Below are positions 1 through 11,670 of a stretch of DNA of 64,000 nt, piece by piece (position 1 is the stretch's first letter; every line of letters begins with the position of its first letter). Made by a program: the position numbers and the translations under genes. Origin of the DNA: Physella acuta (lineage: Eukaryota > Mollusca > Gastropoda > Physidae); contig NW_026731931.1 of assembly GCF_028476545.1 (NCBI RefSeq), forward strand, positions 835,001-899,000, read 5' to 3'. The notes below the pieces were generated by a model that ran no database searches, was not told where the DNA came from, and saw only the letters and a program-made list of their open reading frames with translations.

Positions 1-65
1 CAAAATGGTGGCCCCTTTTTTTCTAGTTCCGCCACTGCAATAAAACGATCCTAGCTACGCTACTG
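1..65. repeat. Terminal fragment of a GGCGTAGC-type inverted-terminal-repeat element
   Basis: The first bases end in CTAGCTACGCTACTG after a pyrimidine-rich stretch. The same terminus occurs at about 32,083-32,101, 50,638-50,649 and, in both orientations, around 62,475-62,750, where CAGTGGCGTAGC opens the element. I infer a small non-autonomous DNA transposon cut by the window edge. The copies near 1 and 32,040 occupy equivalent places in units A and C, so this insertion predates the unit duplication. Confidence 0.5.
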
Positions 66-326
66 CCTAATATTGTGTCAAAAAATGGTCTTTAAATTAT
101 TACTCGTTAAACAAATGTAACCTCGAATTCATGTAAGACTTAATCCTCTTATAACACGTTATGGTTATGTGAACTGAATAATCTATTCTACATGAAGGGT
201 AACAGATAACATAATACTGCATTTTAATGTAGAGGTAAATATTCAGCCAAACATAAACATTGGTCAACATATGTTCCAAATTAAAACTAAAAAGACCAAA
301 TAATTTTTCACATTATCATTCTAGTT

Positions 327-878
327 CAGTGGTTCCCAAACCTTTTCAAGCGGTGGAACCCCTTTTATAAAAAGTAAGTGAACCGCGACCCACATAGAAT
401 TAAAAGTGATCTGTATGCATGTTTTTGCACAGTTCTTTAAACAGACGGATGTTTAGAGCTCCATATTTGATATAATTTACGACTTTTATTAGCTATGGGG
501 TTGGAAGAGCCTTGCTGGCGAGGACATACCCGTGAATCATGCAGTGGATTCCGACCGTGAAATCCTTTCGAGTTTTAGTTTCTAACACTTCTCCAACTAA
601 AAATTAAAATGGAGAAAGAAATTTAATTTTGAGAATGACATAAGGTTGGCGTTAACAAAAACGTAACCGCGAATGTTGAGGCTAGTTAATAACATGACAT
701 TTTACTCATCGTATTAAAACAGTTAGCAAGAATAGTTCATATTCAAAGACTCAAGAACATCTTATTTTAGTGCTTATTGATTTCATTACTAATTTCGACT
801 TTAAATTCTATGGGGGTCGCGGTTCACTTACGTTTTATAAAATGGGGTCGTCACTTGAAAAAAGTTTGGGAACCAATG
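327..878. mobile_element. Non-autonomous hAT element (MITE), unit A only
   Basis: It opens with CAGTGGTTCCCAAACC and closes with the near-complement GGGAACCAATG. The inverted repeats extend roughly 60 bp and include the complementary tracts GTGAACCGCGACCC and GGGGTCGCGGTTCAC. The CAGTGGTTCCCAAAC end is typical of hAT elements. There is no transposase inside. Unit C has none of it at the matching place (32,362), so it inserted after the units separated. The flanking 8-mers TTCTAGTT and ATCTAAAA are only a poor target duplication. Its right 100 bp resemble the decayed hAT relics near 10.9 kb and 26.2 kb, so they are probably one family. Confidence 0.75.
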
Positions 879-1284
879 ATCTAAAAGTCTTATTTGCATT
901 TTAAGGCAAATTAGAAAAGATCAAAGGATCTTCCAGGTTTTGTTAATGTTTTCGCATTATCAGTAAAGTTTGACTTTGTACAGTACAAAAGGTTTAACCA
1001 GCGGAAAATGTAAGCAAAATGTACAATAAAGAAACACACTTATGTAATTCACTCTTAAACAGACCAATACAAATGAAGCACATATTTCCATTAGCAGTAT
1101 TGCTTTGTAGTAAAAAAAAAGCAACATTCAGATCTGTTGCAATCTAAACCGAATAATCGTTTTTCCGTATTTTGTGCCTATGTTGTCTGTTCATAAACAT
1201 ATACTTTTAATAGAAAGAATAGTGTAATCAGTTTTATGCCTAGCAACTTTTTCGACTACCTAAAGAGTCTAGACTTGACTATAC

Positions 1285-1369
1285 ACTCTAAAATTATCTA
1301 TGCACCTTGTATTAACATAAGCTTACTACGACAATAAATCAGGATTGTATGAAAATTACGAGATCAGAT
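1285..1369 (+). pseudogene. Relic CUB second-half exon upstream of unit A
   Basis: The end reads SGLYENYEIR in the frame used by true CUB second-half exons (compare GFYGNYEIRG at 52,974). An in-frame stop lies just before it and the usual AGAG/GT donor has become AGAT/GT. The counterpart in unit C (32,735-32,838) keeps a longer open stretch, LSLHLLLTNGYYGTNSGLYV, and the GGTATAT donor. I read this as the tail of a further CUB domain lost from the array. It is not included in the gene model. Confidence 0.5.
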
Positions 1370-1657
1370 GTTAATGCGCTTACATAAGCCCAACGGTTTT
1401 CGAAAGAATGTCGAGTTTTTTGTTGAATTAATGGTCGGTTTTTTTTTACGTTTTTTGGTAACCAATTATTTTTTATTCTTATAAAGCTAAAATAAATTTA
1501 TATTTAAACCCGATTCGATATTTTTCTCAAGCTTACATTGCTCTATGTTATGTAATAATTCCGTAATTGCGTTTTATTTACACATGATCCTATTAGGAAA
1601 ATTCATGTTTTGAGATTTCGTAAATATATCTTTGAAATGTAAACATTTGTTTTATAG

Positions 1658-1781
1658 ATTTAAATGAGGTCTTAAATGCCACAACTGGAAAGATAACCAA
1701 CGTAGGAAATACTTCGAGTTCTCCTGCAACCAACAATACATGGACTATTCGAGGACGCAGAGGAACCATTATAGCTTTCAA
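1658..1781 (+). CDS. CUB-1 domain, first-half exon (unit A)
   Basis: The 124-bp exon follows TTTTATAG and ends at the donor AA/GTAATG. Phases are 1 in and 2 out, as in all six first-half exons here. It reads LNEVLNATTGKITN, then GNTSSS, then NTWTIRG and ends in IIAF. This is the N-terminal half of a CUB domain: GxIxN stands for the usual GxIxSP, and WTIRG covers the strand that normally carries the second cysteine (C-x-W). That cysteine is absent, so the first CUB disulfide cannot form. NATT, NTSS and NNTW are N-glycosylation sequons, which fits secretion. It joins to the exon at 8,337 by a codon reading Asn. No start codon or signal peptide lies upstream in the window, so the gene begins before base 1. 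Confidence 0.85.
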
Positions 1782-2401
1782 GTAATGTTTATCTTATAAT
1801 TTTAAGACATTAGTATTTAAATAGCATTTACAGACAGTTCTAATTTAATGTTGTTTCTAAAAAAAAAAATCGGTTTTTGTTTAACGCTTTTGCTCCGTGT
1901 ATTGAGGGTTGTGAGGCTTCATGTGAAGATACTTGAAAATGTACGCTTTTTTTTGGTAACTTTACTGATAAATGATATTAACTATTTTAGTATTGAAAAT
2001 ATCTGAAACTATGTGTTGATTGTAAGGAAATTTAATAACTTTGTTATTGTGGGTGTGTCAGCTTAAAGTTGTGTAGTAAAAAGACGATAACAAATCTGTA
2101 ACATTGGTTATGTAGGGACGAATATTCCATATCATTTAAATGTTAAGAAGCTGATAAAATATATATTACTATCGGTCAGCCTGGGAGCTAGATCAGACAA
2201 CAGAAGATTTAGTGAGGTCCGTGTATCGAACAGAAGAAACAAAACAGTCATAAACGTCACAAAGACCTGTCACCAACAAATACCGTAACGTCACATCTAG
2301 TAGCATTTATTCTTCTATATTTTCTTTTCTTTAATTATTAATATTTAAGCCAAAAATATAAAAGATAAAAAAGGTATGTAACCCTGTTTAATATACAGTA
2401 T

Positions 2402-2785
2402 CTTCTTCTTCTTCGTTCTTAATTTTAGTGTTGGGAGGGATCGAGCCTTATCTGCCAGAGACTTGAGACTTTTTTCGAATTTATCAACCATGAGCTTTGC
2501 CGACTCGACCATGCTTCCATCACAATTAGGGATTACGTGTCAACTGGTTATGCGGCATTGAGGCCATTGACTCGGATTTCAACCTGCTTTTCTTTTTGGA
2601 TTTGCTTCCATAGCCTTTGTGCAACCAAGAACAAGCTACAAGGCAGCAGTTGTTTGATTTTGGAGTTGTCTCTCCTGGATGAGTGGCTGTCCCCAGCTAA
2701 CGAGCCTCATCTGCCCGAGGGTTCGAACTCGAGACTTTTCGGTTCAGCAACTATGAGCTTTACCGACTCGACCACGCCGACTCCC
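2402..2785 (-). mobile_element. tRNA-derived SINE(s), minus orientation, unit A only
   Basis: On the minus strand a tRNA-like head reads GGTCGAGTCGGTAAAGC (A-box-like) followed by GAGTTCGAACCC (a good B box), near 2,785-2,715. A second, weaker head (pairs GACTCGACCAT / ATCGAGCC on the plus strand) lies at about 2,440-2,515. The left end is a (TTC)n run, on the minus strand a (GAA)n tail. Unit B reads straight from CAGTATGACTCTTAAG at 14,508 without this insert, so it is young. I infer two nested or tandem SINEs of one family; the older relics at 5,860, 17,820 and 42,310 share the AACGARCATCATCTGCC block. Confidence 0.6.
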
Positions 2786-2931
2786 GACTTAAGAGAATAT
2801 TCATTGCCTAAACTTAAACGACATGAATGGGTGTAGGGCCTTATAAATGAATGTCCCTCTACCGGGCTGACGTAGTACTAATACACGGAGTAAAGCTTCT
2901 GATCACGTTACAAGACGGTCGTCGTCTACTG

Positions 2932-3172
2932 CAGGGGTCTCCAAACTACGGCCCGCGGGCCGGATGCGGCCCGCAAAGTCCTCTTATCCGGCCCGCGGAA
3001 ATCTTTTTGTCCACGGAAAAAAATTCTGTTTGAGATGGCTGAGGGACTTTGCCCAGAAAATTCAAAACAATTTGAAAATGTAGCTTTGGGTGCAAATACC
3101 TTTGCCCACCGTGTTGCAGACATTGGTGAAAACATCTTGACTAAAATCGCGAAAATGCAAGTACGTTTAACT
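2932..3172 (+). mobile_element. hAT (Charlie-like) transposon fragment with transposase piece
   Basis: The fragment starts with CAGGGGTCTCCAAACTACGG followed by alternating GGCCCGCGGGCC tracts, a well known hAT terminal signature. At 3,035-3,160 it encodes MAEGLCPENSKQFENVALG, then ANTFAHRVADIGENILTKI. This resembles the middle part of hAT transposases (SxNTVxRRVxDI motif, as in ZBED5 or GTF2IRD2 relatives). The other terminus is not found, so the copy is truncated. Unit B lacks it (14,650: CCTCTACTGCTTC), so it arrived after the A/B split. Confidence 0.7.
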
Positions 3173-4221
3173 ATTTTTTAATTGCAATGGATGAGTAGCT
3201 GGACAGCTGTTTCACCTCTCAACTGCTTGTGTTCATTAGGGGTGTGGATATATCAGATATATCGTCTTCAACGTAAGATTATTATTTGCCTATGTTTCTT
3301 TCTATTTAGCCCTGAAGCGTGTTTTTTGTTTTAAGTATTTCCCTCCATGTCCATGAGCCATAAAGCAAAATAGAATTCACATTGATAAGAATGATTTGTA
3401 TTCTGTGACATTTGGTTTCCACACAGTTTTAGTACTTTAAAAGCATATAATCCTAAATTTTTCTAACTTAATCGACGTGTTAGATAAAACAGTTATTAGA
3501 CAGATTTAACTGCTTCTTCATTAGCTGCTGATTTTCTGAGAATGTAGAGATGCAGAGATCATCCAAGAAATCCCATTCTAAATGTATTATTGCCCGTTTT
3601 TTACAAGCTTGTATTTAGTTCGAAACGTCTGTTTGTTTGTTTGTTTGTTTGTGGGTTTGTGTTAAATCTTGTAACTCAATTTAGACTTACTTTTAATACA
3701 GCGACTTCTTTCAAACTTTCCAAATACGTCCCCCTTTGATAACAATACAAAAATTATCTATTTTTTTAATTTCAGTAGATGCTTAATCAGTCATTAAAAA
3801 TTGATCAAACGGATTCGAAAATAAGTGCGATACCAAAATTAAATCACACCATATATTACTATATTCAATAACATAATGTAAGCAACTACATCGACTAGAT
3901 CACCTTAATAGTCTAGTGAGCTGTGAAATATATAATTGAACTTTAGCTATATCTGAAACGTGAAAAAATGTAGTTTTCTAGTAAGCTACGAAATTGTTTA
4001 CAGAATAACATTGCATTTTTATTACTTGATCACCTTTATCCACCACATAATGTGGCCAACTGACCTGCATACTGAAATTTACAAATCAAACCATATGTGT
4101 AACCTGTCAATGATCAGCCAAAACTCACAATTGCATACCCTACTATTGGCTTAACCACAATCATAATAGTTATTGGTAAATTGACATAATGTATGTCACA
4201 ATATCCACTGAATAGCAGAAT

Positions 4222-4377
4222 TTAAAAACACAATAGGTTTGAGTTAGCATCTATTTCAATGTACTGTCTCCTGTCCTTCATCTCAACCAGCTGAATTCCG
4301 GGTTCTTTCTCAAGAAGTAAAAGTCCCTGTTGATAAGAGAGATCCATTCCCTCCTTTTCTCCTTTATAATTTCTCAG
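4222..4377 (-). other. Minus-strand open patch conserved in all units (unit A copy)
   Basis: Read on the minus strand, the patch gives LRNYKGEKEGMDLSYQQG followed by LLLLEKEPGIQLVEMKDRRQ and a stop. Unit B (16,225-16,380) and unit C (41,380-41,515) keep the reading frame over the core, C with LRNYNGIYEGMDVSYQQG and LFLLEKEPGIPLAE. Several differences look synonymous. I do not recognise a family, and no convincing splice acceptor precedes it in A or B. It may be a dead exon of a transposon or of a nested gene. Confidence 0.25.
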
Positions 4378-5150
4378 TTCTTTTGAAAAAAATGTAAATA
4401 TAGATTTTATTTAATATTTTCAAATATATTAATTTCATTGTAAAAGTAAGGTGATTCATAATAAACGTTAGTGCAATTCATAACTATTTGTAAAAAAAAA
4501 GAGTTTTATTGCTGCCTTTCTGATCATCTGACTCCATAACTTATGGATCACTAGAAAGTAGAAAATAAAACAAATTTTAAACCGTGTATAGCAACAAGCT
4601 TTTAAATACACTGAAAATAAGAAAATAAAACTAAGTTAAAGTAAAAATATCAATATAGGTAGAAAAAAGTCTTTCCTGTTTGTTTCTAAATGATTCTATA
4701 AATGTGCCCATACAGTAATTGAATAAGTGAGCTATAGGTAGTTTCCAAGATGTTTGCACGCTTCCATTTTGTCGTCTTCCAGTCTTACGTGGTAGACCTC
4801 GTTTATTTTTTTTTACTTCTGGATTCATGTTAGATGGGAGTGGGGCCAATCAATTTCTGTTTTCTTTGGAGGGTCTTTTCGTCAGCTGGCAGTTGTTTCA
4901 TCCGCTGCCATAATCACAATTTTATTGAAGATCTTATGCCCAGCGGATTCATTAGATATTTCTAAGGCATTCATTTATCAAGGACTGTATTTAATTTTAT
5001 CATTTATACTCTATGACTTAACTCCGAGGGGTAAAAGAAGTTTACTATTGAGTTCGAGATGATTATGTTTCTATTAAATATCGGCAACCCAAAATATGTT
5101 TTTGTAGGCTGTTCTTGCATTGCCAACCCTATGTAAAGACACAGTTTATC

Positions 5151-5820
5151 TTTTTACTTTCTCGTTTACAGAGTAAAGTGAAAGTATTGTAATTGTGCAA
5201 AAACAAAATCGATATTTTTGAAAATCTCGACGTTTACACCTCCCTGAGTCGGAAAAACATATTTTTTTAATCTTGTCCGTATGTTTGTGTTTGTATGTGT
5301 ATGTGTATGTATGTGTTTCTGTAAAGACGATAACGTGAATACCGTTACAGCTAGGTTTATGTAATTTCATATAAAAGAATCATATCAAATTTGTAGACCC
5401 GTATCAAGTTTTGAGCGATTTCCAAAAAACGGAAGTGAAACTTTTTCTACCTTCAATTTTTCAAAAACCTATAACTTGAGTACTATTTCAGACAGATAAA
5501 TGAAATTTCATATATAAGAATAATATCTCTGCCTTCTATCAAACTTTGAGTAACTTTGTTGACCGAAAATAGTAATTTAGGCTGTTTCCGATGCGAATTT
5601 ATAAAGTATTAATAATTTTCCACAATATTCTACACATTTTATTTGGCGTTCATTTGGTGTGCAATTCTTTTTCTTCGAGATTCTATTGTATTTTAAAAAG
5701 TTTAAGCAATTAAGTTTAAGTATTGGATTTAAAATATTGTCTATATCCCAAGTTGCCATCCCCCGTAGGGTTATATATGGATATTCAAGAAAGTTTTAGG
5801 GGAGATCATCCCGATTTATT
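5151..5820 (+). repeat. Dispersed repeat E, copy 1 (plus), shared with unit B
   Basis: I call this family E. It runs from TTTTTACTTTCTCG to CCCGATTTATT and contains characteristic blocks: a GTCCGTATG-plus-(TGTG) stretch, ACCGTTACAGCTAGGTT, TTGAGCGATTTCC and TGAAATTTCATATATAAG. Short inverted matches, ACTTTCTCG near both ends, suggest a MITE; no coding capacity is seen. Unit B has it at the same place (17,151). Unit C lacks it, reading from a T-run directly into the downstream flank at 42,290, so it inserted in the A/B ancestor. Confidence 0.75.
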
Positions 5821-5859
5821 GTTTTCGTTTTTCACAGTATTGACGAAATATCTGTATAA

Positions 5860-6005
5860 TTTTTGGTTGTTTGGTTTTGGACTTTCCTCAACGAGATGAG
5901 TTGATGTACCCATCTAACGAACATCATCTGCCGAACGGTTCGAGTTGAGTTTCTCAGAAATAGCAATCAAACTTACTCCTATCCGACCATAATCCGAGTT
6001 ACATA
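5860..6005 (-). mobile_element. Old SINE relic (unit A copy)
   Basis: The block from GTTGTTTGGTTTTGGA through AACGAACATCATCTGCC to GGTTCGAGTTGAG matches the younger SINE at 2,655-2,735. The same relic is present in B (about 17,820-17,965) and, longer, in C (about 42,310-42,600). It therefore predates all unit duplications. Confidence 0.5.
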
Positions 6006-6210
6006 TCTATGTTACTATGATGGAAGAAAAATACGACAATTTAAAAGTGCGATAGACTTGTCAGTTGTTAAGGGTAAAATTCAAATAGATGTGCCTTGTC
6101 TTTCTGTATTTGCTTTACCTTCTAGTTGTCACGCCCCCATCAACAATTTACAGGATGTAACATGTAGTTCTTACAAGTGTATTTAACTCTAAATGTGTAG
6201 AATGTTTTAA

Positions 6211-6907
6211 AATAAACCGGGAGTGATCTCCCCTAAACTTTCTCGAATATTTTTATATAAAATAACAGGGGATGGGAACTCGGGCTATAGACATGATTTT
6301 TAATCCATTTTAAATACTTAAAGTTTTAAAAATAGAATAAAATCTCGTAGACAAATTAATTGCACACCAAGTGAACGCGAATAAAAAAGCGCATAATAGT
6401 GCGCAATATTATTAGTACTTTTAAAATTTACATTAGTTTTTTGAGAAATCGGAAGTAGCGTAAATAAGTATTTCCGGTCAACGAAAAATTCTCAAAATTT
6501 GACAGAAGGTAGAAAATTAGATCTTTTACTTACATGTGAAATTTCGTTTATCTATCCGAAATAGTACTCAAGTAATAGGCTTTTGAACATTTCAAAGTAG
6601 AAAAAGTACCACTTCCGGTTATCGAAAATCGCTCAGAAGTCGATACGGATCTACGATTTTTATAAAATACTTATGTGTTAAATTTCATCAACCTAGCTGT
6701 AACGGTACTCAAGTTATCGTGTTTACACACACACACAGAGACAGGCAGACACACAGACAGACACACAGACATACGGATAAGATTGCAAAATTATGTTTTT
6801 CCGTATCAGTGAGATGTAAATCGTCGAGATTTGTAAAAATCGTCGATTTTTTTTTGCAAGACTTACAAGACTTTCTCTATACTTCGTATATACGAGAAAG
6901 TAAAAAA
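6211..6907 (-). repeat. Dispersed repeat E, copy 2 (minus), shared with unit B
   Basis: It opens with AATAAACCGGGAGTGATCTC, a small hairpin, then ACTTTCTCGAATAT. It ends in a subterminal palindrome, ACTTTCTC(TATACTTCGTATATA)CGAGAAAGT, and an A-run. An (ACAG/ACAC) microsatellite sits at 6,724-6,775. Unit B has the same insertion at 18,549-19,235. Confidence 0.75.
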
Positions 6908-8336
6908 GTCGAAACCAACACTCCACATAACCGTGGGCAATGTAAGATAAAATAGACACACACAGGCGAAACTGGTAGAAGCGGAACGAAAACATTATAA
7001 GTAAACATTATTTCATTTAACACTGAAAAGGTGGATAATGACTTTACGTCCTTAAGCTAAATGTTAAGTCATATTAAAATTAAATATGAGGAAAATATCA
7101 GCCCATTAACAATAATAATGAAAATGTATGTTATCACCAAGAAAAGGGATATTAAATAATCTCAATGCGAGGGACATAATTAAGTTAAAACTTTATAGTT
7201 CTTTCATCAAATTATCCTGGAAAACATAAACGTGGTCCTAAAGTATTAATCTTTAATAACCGGAAAATACATATAACAATTAACTAACGAATAATAATAT
7301 TCAAGAATTTAAAAAGATTTTAAAAAGTAATTATCGTTTCACCATCAGATATATCCTGTTCGCTTTGAACTATGATAAAGAAAAGCCTAAACTTCCAGTT
7401 TGTAACTGAATCGCACATACTTACATATTTCGGATACCAAAAAATAAGGCTCTTAAATCGATTACTCGTAAAAGAAAAAAAAGCCTAACATTTTTAATAG
7501 AAATATATAAACCCTCACGAATAAAACATTGCATTAAATATACAAATTGATAAAAATATCGTCTCAATAATATTGCTTTATAACAAAAGCTTTCAACACT
7601 GGAATCTAAAATTTCTTTTGCCTTTAAATTAAAATACCCCGTAAAGCTAATAATACAATAGTTACAGAACCCAGTCGCTCAGACTAGAAATATCTAGTTT
7701 AGTATCCTACATATTTTAGTACGAGAAAAATCTCCCGTTGAGGGAGAAATACAAATGGCGCTAGGTTGATAGTGTTGTCTTTTTTCTTTTCTTTAAACCG
7801 AAATCAAAACCGAAATCAACACCTCAACTGCAAACTTAACCGGAAACGACAAATGTCATTGAAAACGGATTTTTATCCAGAATCGCCACTTTAATTGGAA
7901 TTAGGTTTGATCTAGACGAAGTTACTGCACATTGATACTAAATATAGACAGTCATACTCTTAAACCCTACACCCAAGTTAAAACATGACAAAAGTCGCAT
8001 TTAGAGTTTGTTTCAGGCGCATCAACAGGTGGAGGGGATTTTGAGACAGAGCCCCTCATCCTCGAAGCGTCTACCGTCCCCTAAAACTAAAAAGGATTTA
8101 TATAGAAAATGTATTTTTACCGATGTCCGTCCCCCCCCCCCCTTCTTTCCCAGAAAAATTTATATGTGTATTTTTTCCTTGTTTAGACTATTTCCTACTA
8201 CATGTTCCATGTGACGTCAGGTTTCGTTTTTCGCTTGACTTTGAACGTTTTAATATTGCTTGTGACAGAATAGCGAAACTATTATTATAGATATAAATGA
8301 ATAGATGTTTTAATTTATAATACTTAATCTTTTTAG

Positions 8337-8539
8337 CCTAACATACATGGATATGGGTACAAATGAAATCTGTGCAGCTGATTACATTGAGATATTTGAT
8401 GGACCGTCGACACTTTTTAGGTCATTTGGGAAAATGTGTACAGCCCGGCAAATACTGACATTATCAACAACAAACTTCATGCATGTGGAATTTAAGACAT
8501 CAGGAAATGCCACATTTCTAGCTACCTATAAAATTTTAG
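8337..8539 (+). CDS. CUB-1 domain, second-half exon (unit A)
   Basis: The 203-bp exon lies between TTTTTAG and the donor G/GTAAG, phases 2 in and 1 out. It reads LTYMDMGTNEICAADYIEIF, then DGPSTLFRSFGKMC, and ends in ATYKILG. This is the C-terminal half of a CUB domain: C-x-x-D-Y-x-E-I-x-D-G-P, a second cysteine in GKMC, then the hydrophobic LTLSTTNFMHVEF strand and a final aromatic strand. The pair of cysteines corresponds to the second CUB disulfide. The Asp after the first cysteine, used for calcium in many CUB domains, is kept. Paralogues are at 20,700 and 45,746. Confidence 0.9.
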
Positions 8540-9213
8540 GTAAGTATTTAATTTTTAAAATCTTTGAATACATAATAGTTTGATAATTTATTCTGTGTAT
8601 GAACTTAAATATCTACAATATAAATGCAAATTTGAGGAAGTACAACTGTTGTTTTGTTAATCACATGTAAATTAAATCAGTTACTTGCAGATAAGCTTAA
8701 CGGTAACATGCTTTGATTTCTCTCTCCTTTGTAAATAATCTATAGCTACCCCACCAGTAGCATTTACATTTATCAATATGTCACCTAGACTGACCCGTAC
8801 TTAATAAACAGCAATTTTAGAAATACTAAATTGACTACCTACCGACATTCCACTATCATGATATTTTCTATAGAATTTAGTAGGAATATAAAAAAATGAG
8901 ATTGTTAGATTTGTAATATCGAGGGGCTAAAACATGATCCGCTTGACTTCTTTATTTAATATTCGAGAGGGTTGTTTTTAAACCGGGAATTAAAACTTTT
9001 AATTGCCCTGTTATTTTTTTTTATTGACAAATGAATGTAAATGACATTTCAATAACAATAATGTACTAAACTTTAGACTAAAAAGCATTCAGATTCTTTA
9101 AAAATAAATAACGGACTAATAATAACACTTGTTTGACAGCCAATAAAATTAGTACGTACACATTTACTGAAAAATTAGTTTATAAGCGCATCATAACGTG
9201 TATTCTTATATAA

Positions 9214-9319
<106 letters not shown>

Positions 9320-10159
9320 AACACGGTAAATGTTTTTGTATACCCTATATGCCTATTAAAGTCAGAAAGGCAAGCTGTTTCCCAAATAGGTTCGTTGGAC
9401 ACTGTTTTTTTTTTTCAAATTAAATATGCGTTTTGATTTTTGGTGTGTAGAAAATGAAAGTGGTTTTAGAAAGAAAAAGCATATGACTATGTATGTTAAG
9501 ATTAGTGACTCATGTAATATAAAAAAAATACATAGTAAAGTGAAAATGCACATTAATTGTCTAAAAAATATATATCATGTATATTTAAGCATAAGCGTAA
9601 ATGTTATAACTGGGGATTATGTGTGCCGAAGCTATGCAGTGAGAGGGCTTACACTACCATTATATTCTTTCTAGCCATTCAGTAGTTCATCCTAAAGCAC
9701 GACGACATAAATGCATACAAATCCCTTGATAGGATGAATTTAGTTGACTCTGCTGTTTATTACACATATAGTACATATAACGACCTGTACAAGCGATATT
9801 ATAACTTGAATACATTTACGTCCTCACCCAAAACTACAATAACAAGACTACTTTCAGCTTCATTACCGGCAACAACAATCATCCACTAAAACGTCACAAT
9901 CTTGCGTACCGCGTCACACTTTCACTCGTTCAATATAGTCCTGCAACAGCATTCATGCGCATCAATTTGCCTAACAAAGCATAAACATACGCGTAAAAAT
10001 AAGCGTAGGCATTAGCATATGCAGAAGTTTGATTAATTTCATATTAAATGACGAAAGAGAGAGCGATTCCTCCAATACTTCCTTATACTTTTCTAATTTT
10101 TTTATTTTATTACTTATTCCGTTTTAGCTTTTTACTGCTTTAATCTCGAGATCTCTGAG

Positions 10160-10955
10160 GGGGTTTGTTTTCTTGGTTGATGAACAGAGTATTGAAGTTT
10201 TTAGATTGTTCTTAGTCATTTTAAGACGAGTCGTTCGTACACACCAAAAAAATATGGAGGTCTTTCGTCGGCATGAAGCTAGTTGCAAACGTCAGAGACG
10301 ATCAAAAAGAAAGTTTTCACCACGGAAATACAGCATTAGTGCAGGCATCATATGAAATCGCATTAGATATCGCCAAGCAAAAAAAAACCCTCACGCAATT
10401 GGAGAAAATATCATAAAATCATCAAACCTTGCATGTTAAAGATGATGAAATTAGTTCTTGGGGATCCCCGTGCAGTAAAGATGCAGCAAATATATCTGTC
10501 TAATAACACTATTCAGCGGCGTGTGGCATACATGTCCGTAGATGTTAAATAATACATTTTAAATGAAATCAAGCTTGCACTATTGTTTGCTTTTCAAGTT
10601 AATAAATAAAGAAGAGTTTTTATTTTGTAGTGCACTTGAAACTACTGCAAAAAGTGAAGATATCATGGAGTAAACAAATAGTTTTTTTTTAACTTGAGAA
10701 GTACAATGGGAAAACTGCTGTGGGGTGTGTATTGATGATACGCTGTCTATGTTTGGGTCAAAATCAGGCTTTCAGAAAAAAAGTAAAAGATTTAGCGTCA
10801 CAATCAATCTTACCCATCGCATTAAAACAGTGAATCTTATTTTATTGTATATTAATTTATTTACTAATTTCGACATTTAATACTAAGGGGGTCGCTGATC
10901 ACTAACTATTTATAAAAGGGATCGCTACTCGTAAAATTTTGGTAAACCATGTTTC
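10160..10955 (+). mobile_element. Decayed hAT transposon with transposase fragment (unit A copy)
   Basis: The first part is an open stretch containing RTHQKNMEVFRRHEASCKRQ. In another frame follows ALVQASYEIALDIAKQKK, then GENIIKSSN, and again after a shift KMMKLVLGDPRAVKMQQIYL and SNNTIQRRVAYMSVDV. The order R-H zinc-finger remnant, ASYxxALxIAK, GExxI and LSNNTIQRRxAxM is typical of hAT transposases related to ZMYM6/SCAND3-type genes. Several frameshifts and a stop break it. From about 10,855 to 10,955 it runs into the right terminal region shared with the MITE at 327-878. Unit B carries the same copy, so it is older than the A/B split. Confidence 0.7.
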
Positions 10956-11670
10956 ATGTACTTTAAAGGAAATATCAAATTGTTAGAAATAGTAATATCT
11001 AGATCTAGATGCTGAAAATGGATCTGCTTTTTTATATTTAAAAGGGATGTACTTAATTTAAGAATTATTTTATTTTTATTTTCATTGTTATTATAGTTCT
11101 CAAAAAATTAAAGTAAATAGCTTTTCGATTCGAAAAATAAAAATATATTTAGACTAATAGATTTTCAAAAAGCGTTGTAAGTAGTAGACTAATATTAGCA
11201 TTTGTCGGATAGCCAATAAAAGAAGGATACATACAACCTTATTTAAAAATATTTTTTTTTGCATTTCGTAACTCGTAATGTGTAATAGATGTGTATACTG
11301 TTAATATTGGCTTAACACAATAAAAAGCTTTATTCTATACGCCTGATAAATAAATTAGATTAGTGATGCAAAACATTTAAAACAAATGCACACTCCTTCC
11401 CTGGAGCTTTTTGTCGGATACAATGATTTTTTCTTAAACTTAAATATGCGTTGTAATTTTTTTTTTCGTAGGAAATTATTTAGTTTTTATACATAACACT
11501 ACGAATCATGAAAGCTAGGAATCAACACATTAGAGATGTCTTGATCGTGATGTGTACCTACATCTAGAAAATTGGGTACAGATTGCGATTGTTAATATGT
11601 TAATAATAAAATAAATATAACAGAATAATAATAACGATACTTACATGAGTAAAGTAACAACAAACATAAC

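Larger units (their letters stand above)
1782..8336 (+). other. Intron inside CUB-1 (unit A)
   Basis: This 6.5-kb phase-2 intron aligns along most of its length with 13,899-20,699 (B) and partly with 33,365-45,745 (C). It contains a SINE cluster (2,402), a hAT fragment (2,932), an older SINE relic (5,860) and two copies of a dispersed repeat in opposite orientation (5,151 and 6,211). About 370 bp present in B (15,795-16,160) and C is missing here near 4,156, so A suffered a deletion. The stretch 7,000-8,300 is plain AT-rich intron shared by the units, ending in a C-rich run at 8,130. Confidence 0.8.

Noticed and set aside
1285-1369. A usable exon of the CUB gene
   Set aside because: In-frame stop, damaged donor and no acceptor; treated as a relic.
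6723-6995. Open frame MFSFRFYQFRLCVSILSY..., also at 19,009-19,323
   Set aside because: Lies across a repeat E copy and its flank and ends in microsatellite-coded CVCVSACLCVCV; not a plausible protein.
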